Below are positions 7,969 to 15,582 of a stretch of DNA of 42,843 bases, one piece after another. Within the stretch, counting starts at the first letter, position 1; every line of letters starts with the position of its first letter. Below the pieces are notes generated by a model. The model saw nothing but the letters and a program-made list of their open reading frames with translations, was not told the DNA's origin and ran no database searches. Location of the stretch: positions 1 through 42,843 of the forward strand of contig JACOYL010000006.1 of the NCBI GenBank assembly GCA_016181895.1, read 5' to 3'. The stretch comes from Candidatus Pacearchaeota archaeon (GTDB taxonomy: Archaea > Nanobdellota > Nanobdellia > Pacearchaeales > GW2011-AR1). Made by a program: the position numbers and the translations under genes.

Positions 7969-8898
7969 ATGGCCTTTGTGAAAAAATGCCCCGAATGCGG
8001 AAGCGTCAATTTGACTTACGATGCAAACCTTGGGGAAGTCATCTGCAATGATTGCGGTCTCGTCGTCGAGGAAAAAATGGTTGACACCGGCATCGATTTG
8101 TCCGGAAAATTCGACAAGGCCGAAAAAAAAGGGCGCGGAGGCGCTCCGATTTCAATTCAAAAATTCGACAAGGGACTTACAACAAACGTCGGAGAAATAT
8201 CTGATATTTACAAATTGGAAGCGGGACAAACAAGAAAATTTCTCAGGTTGAAAAAATGGCAGGAAAGAGTTTCAACTTCCATTGAAAGAAATCTCAGGCT
8301 TGCAATGGCTGAATTAAGAGTTATTGCTTCTTATTTGAATCTGCCGAACGTCGTCAGAGATGAGGCGGCAAGGGTTTACAATTATGTTCTTCAGCGTGGA
8401 TTGGTCCGTGGTCGTTCAATGGAATCCGTGATCGCAGCCTGTTTGTACACCGCTTGCAGAACTTACAACATTCCAAGAACTCTTGATGAAATGGCGACAG
8501 CATCCGACGTCGAGAGAAAGGAAATCGGAAGAACCTACAGATTCATCATAAGAAAACTCGGGATAAAAGTCAAACAATCGTCGCCAAAAGATTACATCGC
8601 AAGGTTTTCTTCCGTCTTGAAACTTTCTCCAAAAACGCAAAACGACGCCCTGAAAATTTTGAGAAACGCTGAAGAGGTTGAATTAACTTCTGGCCGCGGC
8701 CCAGCGGGAATCTCCGCAGCCGCTTTGTATGTCGCCGCCCTGATGAACGACGAGAAAAAAACTCAAAGGGAAGTCGCGGATATTGCCGGAATCACGGAAG
8801 TCACGATAAGAAACCGTTACAAGGAATTGATTGAGCGCCTGAAATTAGAGGACAAAATCAGGCAGAAGGAAAGAGAACTCGCGGCAAGAGGAAGATGA
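7969..8898 (+). CDS. tfb: Transcription initiation factor TFB (TFIIB)
   Basis: 309 residues, normal for archaeal TFB, which bridges TBP-bound promoters and RNA polymerase. The zinc ribbon has C7, C10, C26 and C29 (CPECGSVNL...VICNDCG). A B-reader/linker region follows, then two cyclin repeats at about 110-200 and 205-300 (ESVIAACLYTACRTYNIPRT and GISAAALYVAALMNDEKKTQ). The C-terminal helix-turn-helix (TQREVADIAGITEVTIRNRYKEL) contacts the BRE. The gene stands alone behind two TATA elements with a short or absent leader. Confidence 0.98.
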   Translation: MAFVKKCPECGSVNLTYDANLGEVICNDCGLVVEEKMVDTGIDLSGKFDKAEKKGRGGAPISIQKFDKGLTTNVGEISDIYKLEAGQTRKFLRLKKWQERVSTSIERNLRLAMAELRVIASYLNLPNVVRDEAARVYNYVLQRGLVRGRSMESVIAACLYTACRTYNIPRTLDEMATASDVERKEIGRTYRFIIRKLGIKVKQSSPKDYIARFSSVLKLSPKTQNDALKILRNAEEVELTSGRGPAGISAAALYVAALMNDEKKTQREVADIAGITEVTIRNRYKELIERLKLEDKIRQKERELAARGR

Positions 8899-9252
8899 TT
8901 TTGGATTTAAAATTTTGACTCGGAAAAAATAAGTTAATTTTTAACTAATTATCAACTTGTAAAATTTTGATTGCACGTTAAAATAATTCAAATAAATTTC
9001 TCAAGAAACCGGTGTTAACTCACAAAACAAATTCATCAACTATTAATCTGCGTTATAAAATTTCTTTGCGTTAACTTTTTCTTACAGGCGAAAAAATCCG
9101 GCGGAGCCGATTTTGTAGCACATCAATATAGCGAGCCGAGTGTTTTGACTTTAGCAAATTTATTTTATTAATATAAAGTCGGGGCACGAGTTAGAAGGCG
9201 AACCCAAATTAATTCCAAACATTTAAAACTTATTTCTAATTTCCTTTTTCAA
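8899..9252. repeat. Intergenic region with dispersed repeat copies
   Basis: No gene is seen between tfb and tRNA-Leu. AGCACATCAATATAGCGAGCC at 9117-9137 recurs in inverted orientation at 17791-17811 (20 of 21 bases). GGGCACGAGTT at 9182-9192 recurs inverted at 17818-17828. The words GCGGAGCCGATTTTG and AGCGAGCCGA at 9100-9140 also resemble 37618-37672 in direct orientation. Confidence 0.65.
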
Positions 9253-9336
9253 GCGGGTATGCCGGAGTGGTCAAACGGGCTGGATTAAGGCTCCAGTAGC
9301 TTAGTGCTTGCGAAGGTTCGATCCCTTCTACCCGCA
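9253..9336 (+). tRNA. tRNA-Leu, anticodon read as AAG
   Basis: Type II tRNA of 84 nt. Acceptor GCGGGTA/TACCCGC is perfect, the T arm GAAGG-TTCGATC-CCTTC is canonical, and there is a long variable arm between TCCAG and the T stem. The anticodon stem CTGGA/TCCAG is perfect and encloses the 7-nt loop TTAAGGC, so positions 34-36 read AAG. The loop equals that of eukaryotic tRNA-Leu(AAG); archaea normally use GAG for CUY codons. Shifting the stem to give TAA destroys the pairing. Discriminator is A and CCA is not encoded. Confidence 0.92.
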
Positions 9337-9441
9337 CTTGCTGTTGGGCAAAATGAAATAACATTGGATCGAACATAATAAGTTTAAATTGATAGGAAAG
9401 GTTAAGCCGAGCAATTTTGCGAGACAAATTGCTAAACTCAC

Positions 9442-9461
9442 AACGAGCGGGGTTGCGAGTT
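9442..9461 (+). repeat. 20-nt dispersed repeat word, copy A
   Basis: AACGAGCGGGGTTGCGAGTT is identical to 18026-18045. A weaker relative (GCGAACGGGTTTGCGAGTGAG) lies near 32475-32495. It sits in the gene-free stretch between tRNA-Leu and the end of the giant exported protein gene. Confidence 0.75.
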
Positions 9462-9533
9462 AAAGGAAAACGCCGATGCTAAATTCGTAAGAATTTACTT
9501 TGGTTTGAGTTGTCCTCACACTTTTACCAGCAT

Positions 9534-12500
9534 TCAGGGTTTGATTATTATATCCTGCCCTTGATTTGCTATGTAATAATCTCCTTCCGGGACGGAATTG
9601 AGATATTTTTTATTTGCGTCCAAAAATGCGTTTTTGTTTCCAAAATTCTTTTTAACATCCTCAATATCTTTATCCCAAACAGCATCAAGATTGCAATTCC
9701 TTGGACTCAAAACATAATACACTTTCGGCAAAACGCTCGTGTCGCATTTCCATATTTTATCTTTAAGCTTTAAACCGTTTTCATAATCAAGTATTTCTTG
9801 TGCTTGAGGACCCAAATTCGTTCCATACAATTTATTATTTTTTCCACTGTCTATTGAAAATCCAATTGGAACTCCTTTATCATCTATGTAAATTATCGTA
9901 TTATCTTCAATGTATTTCTTCACATAATTCTTGCCATCTATCTGACCTTGTTCTGATTCGGTAATATAACTATTATCTCCTATTTTAACAGTTTTAGAAA
10001 TTCTTATCTCTTCTTTTCCTATTCTCTCCACGACAATTTCCGCATAAGCATCCGCGCGAAGCATTATCAATTCTGCTTTTTGGCTATTCAAGAAAGCCTT
10101 TGCAATCAAGTCTGTTGTTATGGAACTTATTTTGATATTGTTATCAAGGTTCTTCAATTTTTCAAAATCTCTTTTGAAATCCTCGAAATATTGTCCTTCC
10201 TCTGTCATTTGTTTAACAAAATTCTCTCCTGTTGCTTTCAGCGTCGCATCTTCAATTTCCGTCGATGTGATTGCTTTTTTTACGCTGTTTTGATCAAGAT
10301 AGCATTTCAAGTTTCCTGAACTGTCGCATTTCCCGACTCTAACCCATCTGCTTCCCTCTCCGTCTGCTTTTGCATCAGTGCCTCTTCCCGGATTGTCTGT
10401 CGAGCAAACCCGAACAATTTGCTGCGCATAAAGATTTGGATCGACATATTGTTGCAATCCTGATTGCAAGTTTGGATTTGCAAAACTGTAAAGGCTTGGA
10501 GTTCCGGAAACACATTCTGATTCTGTTTTTATGTCTGTCTGTTCTCCTTGTTGTTTGGAATACAAGTCCTGCAAATAATCCAATCCAAAATCAGTGCTTA
10601 CTCTGTTGAATCCGCATTCTTCCTGCCCGTTGACATTGATGCACAATTGCTGGTATCCGCTTGGAGCTGTGAAGTCTCTTGTCTCACTCGCGAGTTCTCC
10701 AGGAGGAATGAATCCGTCGGCAATTTGTATTGTCTGCGCGTAATTGAAAAACGAGCCTGTTTGCGGAGTTTTCAAATAAACGCGATAAAAGACTCCGGCA
10801 TTTCTCACACCGCTTGTCTGAAGCGTCCCCTCTCCTGCAAAAATGTGATAAAACACTTTGTATCTTGAAATCGGCGGAACAGTTGATGTTGTGTAAGGGC
10901 TTTCGGAAAACCATGCAGTATATTGCGGCGGCGACTCGGGCTCTATCAACGAATCAAAGAAATTCACATCGGGATAACTTGCGGAAACAAAATTTCTGCA
11001 GACAGCTTGTCCCACCTCTCTTATTATTCCCGTCTTGAACGCCTCGAAGGAAGCCGCGCCGTAATAATTTGTCATGTAATCAATCGACCTTTGAGCATTC
11101 TCCCATGAGGAAGCAACTCCCAAATACTCGCCTCCTCCTCTTCCTGTTTGTCCTCTTATTATTTCAAATATTTTCGGGACAATCACGCCTGCGACAGGCT
11201 GCGCCTGGCTCCAGAAGAAATCACACAGGTAAATGCTGTGAATCTCGTCGCAGATTCCGACTGTTTTTCCTGTTTCCAAATTTGTCTGCAGGCAATCTCG
11301 ATAATTTTTCTGCACAGAGACAAATCCGTCGATTCCAGCTTTTATTCCCGACAAGCATACTGGAACTGCAATATTTTCCCTTGCATTCGGCAAACATAGA
11401 GCCGCGCTTCCGATGATTCCGGATTGAATCACGTCGGGAACAGTAAATGTTCCTCCCAAATTACAACGGCTTGAAGGACAAACAACAGGGTCGCATGCAT
11501 TGAACAAAATCAAGCATTCTTTCGGCGACATGAAATCTTGGCATTGAATGTCAGGCACTCCAATGCTTGGTTCCCCGACGGAAATAAATTCATTCAGTAT
11601 GCTTACTCTGCTGACTCCCTGCGAATGCTGCCTCGTCGCATCCTGAACAGCTTCCATCGCGTTTGAAACCAGTCGCGATGTTTCGCTTGGATTCAATCCA
11701 GGAAATGTTCCTTGAACTTGTTGCAAACCAGGATTGAAATTTCTGCAGATGTCGTCTTTCAATTCGGAATAAAATTCCTCCCTTCCGTTTTTGCCGACGT
11801 TGCAAATGTAGAAACTTCTTATCTGTCCCGATTCGTCGTAAGCCCTTATTCCCCCTTTGTCTGTCAAAAGTCTCGCAGCCGCGCCGGGAATCAATTGCTT
11901 TGTTCCGACATACCATCCGTTGGATGTATCAAAGGGAACAATCGCGGGCAATCCTGCATAAGGCGAAGTCTCAAAATATCTTACCTTTGGTTCTTTGAAT
12001 TTGTTCTCGTAAGAAGTTCTGTCGAATTGAATGAATTGTGAATAAGAGCCTTTTATTTCCTTGAAAATTTCTTCGCTCTCTTGGATTTCAACGATTCCTT
12101 TTTCATCAAAAATCTTGTCTATACTGAATCTTTTATCACCTATTGTTTTCAGTGTTACAAGATATTCCTTGTTGTTAAAGCTGATTGGCTGAAAAAAAGT
12201 ATTTGCAGGAATAGAGTTAAAATTTCCGGCGGAAGTTTTCAATCCATCATAAACCTCTTCTATTTGCCTTTCTCTTGTATGAACCCTGTACGAAAAGTCC
12301 TCGAAACCGCTTTTTTCCAAATTCTCCTGCGCCTTCTGAAGTTTTGCAAAATTTTCCGAATTTGCTTTTATATCCGACAAAAGGGCATATCTCTTCTTCT
12401 CGGCAAGTTTTTTCATTTCACCGCTTGGATTTGAACTAATAATCTGATTCAATCTGTCAATATCTCTTGCCTGGCTTAAAGTTATTCCTCCGTCGTCATA

Positions 12501-15473
12501 ACCTTTTTGTGTAAAAGCAGCCCCAACATCCCCTGAAATGTCAATGAACTCTTTTCTATTCTCTGGATTTTCTATCGTTGTTCCCAAATCTTTTTTAATG
12601 TCTCCAAGCCTGACTTCGATATTCTTTCCAGTAATATTTTTCTGATTGCTTATTATCCCCGCAAACAAATCAACGTCCCTTTCAATATCATCATTTTTTT
12701 CGGCAAGGCATTTGTCAATTGTTGAATATGTTTTTGCATTCACGGCATCCTTGCAAAAATCAAACCATCCTCCTGGGCTTCTCATTACTTCCTGCCTTGC
12801 AATAGCCCTTCCATCGAAATTCTGGAAAAGATTTTTTATTGTCAATCCTGTTCCAACAGCCAAGCAGACGGCGTTGAATGTTTTCACAACCTCTCCTACT
12901 TTGTCGGAAGTGTCTTCCCATTTTTCAATCGATTCGTTCAGCGTGTCTATCCTTTCCTGGATTTTATCCGGAGAAAGTTGAATCAATCTTTTTTCAATCC
13001 CCAAGGTAAAGCTGAAGTTTGTTTCTGTTCCAGTGTTTCTTATGCTTGGAATTATTGAAACGCGGGCGACTTTTTTCAGGTTTATTTTTGTGACTGTGAA
13101 AATGTAATCTCCGTATTGCTCATTGACGTTTCTTCTCATCACAATTTCAGAATCAATGCTTCCGCTTCTGATGTGAAGTTTTATCCTTGCCGAATTTTCC
13201 GTCAAGTCAAGAAGTTGGATGAAATCGTTGCTTTGTGTGTTTGGAATTTTTTCTGTTCCGAAATCAAAAAATCCTATTTTTATTTTTCTATTCGTCAAAA
13301 TCTCATCGCCTTGAGCAAGAGTTTTTCCTTCAAGTTGCTCTTTTAAAAATTTAGCATCTTTTTCCGACAATGATTTTCCTTCGTAAGCCTTGGTGTTGCT
13401 TTTTTCAATTGTTTTTTTGCCAACTTCCATCCAATTTTTATTGCCCGTTAAATCTGCTGACCATAACCATTTTCCTCCAAAAAATCCAAGATAAATTTCA
13501 TTTACAGAAATCACATCAGATACGGGTATTCCTTCCTCAAGCCTGATTTTATAGATAAATTCAGGATTCTCGTTCAAGGTGATGATTTCATTCTTTGTAA
13601 GGAAATATCCTTCCGGTTCTTTGTTTGGCCTTTTTATTGTGATTTCCGCGCTGAAATCATCCAAAGAAGGTTCCACAACATCCTCGAGGAAAACCGTTTT
13701 CGCCCTTCCGTTGATTACAATTCCCGAAACATGAACGCCTTCGCTTGAAATCTTGAACTTGCTGCATTTTTCCTCGACTTGTTTTGCGTCATTAGGATAT
13801 TTCTCCCTGAATTCCTCGCACAATTTTGAAGCGTCTTGTTTTTGTCCTGTTCTGGTTGAAAGCCCGATTGATTTTATCAAAGCCTCTTTTCCAAAAGTTG
13901 TATTCTGTATGTTTAATGGTTTCTCGCCCGCGAACTTGTCAATTATTTCCCTGTAGTCTTTCATTGCATTCTCATAATATTCCCCTGCTGTTTCATCGGA
14001 GAATTGAACATTTCCGGATTGTACAAGTCCGACTAAAGTTATTTCCTTGCCGAATTTTGTTGACGATTTTCCAATTCTGACATCATCCCATGAATCTCCG
14101 ACAATGAGATATTTTGCGAGCCTGTTTGAATACCCCACAAATCTTTGGGTCCATCGCGCCAAAGCTGCAACTCCTCTTTCCCCGCTTGTTCCAGGGGTTT
14201 CCATAGCCCTCACTAAAAAACTCGCGGAATCAAGCTCGTCTTCCGTCAGACTTTCTTTATGTGTCGGTGTTGCAAGGAAATAAACAAACAAATCTTCAAC
14301 ATTCTCTGTATTTTTGTCTGTTCCGACATAAGCAAGGTAAACGCTTTTTTCATTTCCAGAAGTCGTGAATAATCTCTCGCCCAACTTTACATTTCTTTCA
14401 ACTCCGTCAATGCTCAATTTTATCTTCGGACTTATTTCAAAATTCAGCGTTTCAGCTCCATCATCTGTTCGGCATCTGATTTCTGTTTTTTTCGTAAGCC
14501 CTTTTTTCTCGACATCTCTCACGACGCAATTGTTGTCGAAAAATCTTTCGCCTTCCGCGACTTCAAAAACCTCTCCGTTGATGTTAAGCCTTGCCCTTGT
14601 ATCCGGGCTTTTGACTTCGTCCAACCTTACATTCAATGCGGCGCGGCAATAAAATCCGGGAAGATAAACATCTCCCGAAACCTGTCCTTTGTCAAGGTTG
14701 AAAGTTGAAACCTTGTTTTCAGCGTCGGAATAAATTGAAACAACGGCGCCGTTTTCATCGATTCCCTCGACTCTTAAAAATCCGCGCCCGTCCCAGAATC
14801 CGTATTGCCTGTAATTCTCGTTCCATTCATCGTCGGTAATTTCAGGGATTTGCCTTCCTACTGCTCCAACTCCGAATGCATTTTGAATGTCGTATCTTAT
14901 CTTTGCCGTGAGGTTTCCGGAAACAAAATCAGGCATTGAAGACTCGTTTGGATTTTGTTTCAAGACAATTACCGCATATCCTATGTTCTGGATTACAGGA
15001 GAATTGAGAAGCGTTGTCGTCGTGCTTCTCACCGCCGCGTTTGCCGGATGGAATCCTATTCCCGCGATTTCGTTTGGATATTCTCCTTCAAAGGAAATGA
15101 AATCAATGGCTTCGACGTCGATAAGGGGATTTATTTTCGTCGCATACAACTGGCAAAAGACAGGAACATTCTGCTCTTCAAGCAAATCGCTTCTTACTAC
15201 GCTCGGAGTGCAGCCGAAAGGCGCGATTTGAATTATGAAATCATTTCCCAATCCGCATTGATTCGGATTGAAAATCGGAAATGCGTTGACTCCCTGCCTT
15301 CCCAAATAAGAAAATGAATTTGCTCCCGGAGCTGTAAGTTGCGGGCTTGAAAATGAAACAGCCGAAATGAAAATCGCGAATGAAAAAAATAATGTTAAAA
15401 CAAGTCCCATAAGTAAAATTTTTTTGTTGACACCAATGCCCGTCTTGTCTAACCCATTATAAGTATTTTTCAT
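9534..15473 (-). CDS. Giant exported Cys-containing protein, 1979 aa, DPANN-type, function unknown
   Basis: N-terminal signal/anchor helix at about 18-38 (ILLMGLVLTLFFSFAIFISAV) after a basic start, then an entirely extracytoplasmic chain. I see no known catalytic domain. Visible parts are a conserved-looking N-terminal region with cysteines (NPNQCGLGNDFIIQIAPFGC), a charged helical, coiled-coil-prone middle at about 920-1090, a Cys-rich segment near 1390-1530 (CDPVVCPSSRC) with hydrophobic stretches, a fibronectin-like beta segment near 1640, and a further Cys-rich region before a charged C-terminus. Many cysteines point to disulfides outside the cell. A GGAG lies 14 nt upstream of the ATG, further than usual. 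The gene follows the 613-aa pilin-like gene and a 32-aa ORF in an ATGA-coupled operon. A surface machine or scaffold is inference only. Confidence 0.85.
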   Translation of the reverse strand: MKNTYNGLDKTGIGVNKKILLMGLVLTLFFSFAIFISAVSFSSPQLTAPGANSFSYLGRQGVNAFPIFNPNQCGLGNDFIIQIAPFGCTPSVVRSDLLEEQNVPVFCQLYATKINPLIDVEAIDFISFEGEYPNEIAGIGFHPANAAVRSTTTTLLNSPVIQNIGYAVIVLKQNPNESSMPDFVSGNLTAKIRYDIQNAFGVGAVGRQIPEITDDEWNENYRQYGFWDGRGFLRVEGIDENGAVVSIYSDAENKVSTFNLDKGQVSGDVYLPGFYCRAALNVRLDEVKSPDTRARLNINGEVFEVAEGERFFDNNCVVRDVEKKGLTKKTEIRCRTDDGAETLNFEISPKIKLSIDGVERNVKLGERLFTTSGNEKSVYLAYVGTDKNTENVEDLFVYFLATPTHKESLTEDELDSASFLVRAMETPGTSGERGVAALARWTQRFVGYSNRLAKYLIVGDSWDDVRIGKSSTKFGKEITLVGLVQSGNVQFSDETAGEYYENAMKDYREIIDKFAGEKPLNIQNTTFGKEALIKSIGLSTRTGQKQDASKLCEEFREKYPNDAKQVEEKCSKFKISSEGVHVSGIVINGRAKTVFLEDVVEPSLDDFSAEITIKRPNKEPEGYFLTKNEIITLNENPEFIYKIRLEEGIPVSDVISVNEIYLGFFGGKWLWSADLTGNKNWMEVGKKTIEKSNTKAYEGKSLSEKDAKFLKEQLEGKTLAQGDEILTNRKIKIGFFDFGTEKIPNTQSNDFIQLLDLTENSARIKLHIRSGSIDSEIVMRRNVNEQYGDYIFTVTKINLKKVARVSIIPSIRNTGTETNFSFTLGIEKRLIQLSPDKIQERIDTLNESIEKWEDTSDKVGEVVKTFNAVCLAVGTGLTIKNLFQNFDGRAIARQEVMRSPGGWFDFCKDAVNAKTYSTIDKCLAEKNDDIERDVDLFAGIISNQKNITGKNIEVRLGDIKKDLGTTIENPENRKEFIDISGDVGAAFTQKGYDDGGITLSQARDIDRLNQIISSNPSGEMKKLAEKKRYALLSDIKANSENFAKLQKAQENLEKSGFEDFSYRVHTRERQIEEVYDGLKTSAGNFNSIPANTFFQPISFNNKEYLVTLKTIGDKRFSIDKIFDEKGIVEIQESEEIFKEIKGSYSQFIQFDRTSYENKFKEPKVRYFETSPYAGLPAIVPFDTSNGWYVGTKQLIPGAAARLLTDKGGIRAYDESGQIRSFYICNVGKNGREEFYSELKDDICRNFNPGLQQVQGTFPGLNPSETSRLVSNAMEAVQDATRQHSQGVSRVSILNEFISVGEPSIGVPDIQCQDFMSPKECLILFNACDPVVCPSSRCNLGGTFTVPDVIQSGIIGSAALCLPNARENIAVPVCLSGIKAGIDGFVSVQKNYRDCLQTNLETGKTVGICDEIHSIYLCDFFWSQAQPVAGVIVPKIFEIIRGQTGRGGGEYLGVASSWENAQRSIDYMTNYYGAASFEAFKTGIIREVGQAVCRNFVSASYPDVNFFDSLIEPESPPQYTAWFSESPYTTSTVPPISRYKVFYHIFAGEGTLQTSGVRNAGVFYRVYLKTPQTGSFFNYAQTIQIADGFIPPGELASETRDFTAPSGYQQLCINVNGQEECGFNRVSTDFGLDYLQDLYSKQQGEQTDIKTESECVSGTPSLYSFANPNLQSGLQQYVDPNLYAQQIVRVCSTDNPGRGTDAKADGEGSRWVRVGKCDSSGNLKCYLDQNSVKKAITSTEIEDATLKATGENFVKQMTEEGQYFEDFKRDFEKLKNLDNNIKISSITTDLIAKAFLNSQKAELIMLRADAYAEIVVERIGKEEIRISKTVKIGDNSYITESEQGQIDGKNYVKKYIEDNTIIYIDDKGVPIGFSIDSGKNNKLYGTNLGPQAQEILDYENGLKLKDKIWKCDTSVLPKVYYVLSPRNCNLDAVWDKDIEDVKKNFGNKNAFLDANKKYLNSVPEGDYYIANQGQDIIIKP

Positions 15474-15483
15474 GTTAACTTAA

Positions 15484-15582
15484 TCATCTCCTTCTTTTTG
15501 TTAAATTCTTCTCATTTTTATTTTCTGTTTTCATTTTTTCCTCGGAACAATGCGTGGTTTTTTCAGCATCACATCTCTTCAT
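15484..15582 (-). CDS. 32-aa ORF linking the two large exported-protein genes
   Basis: Starts at an ATG that overlaps the TGA of the 613-aa gene (ATGA). It encodes a 32-residue, highly charged peptide starting MKRCDAEKTTHCSEEK and ending in KRRR, and stops at a TGA that itself overlaps another ATG. That ATG opens a 5-codon frame (MIKLT) whose TGA overlaps the ATG of the 1979-aa gene. The whole 105-nt spacer is thus bridged by stop-start overlaps. Too short for the ORF track. It may be a real micro-protein or only a translational relay. Confidence 0.4.
   Translation of the reverse strand: MKRCDAEKTTHCSEEKMKTENKNEKNLTKRRR

Noticed and set aside
9236-9427. 63-aa minus-strand ORF
   Set aside because: It covers tRNA-Leu in antisense and the repeat region.
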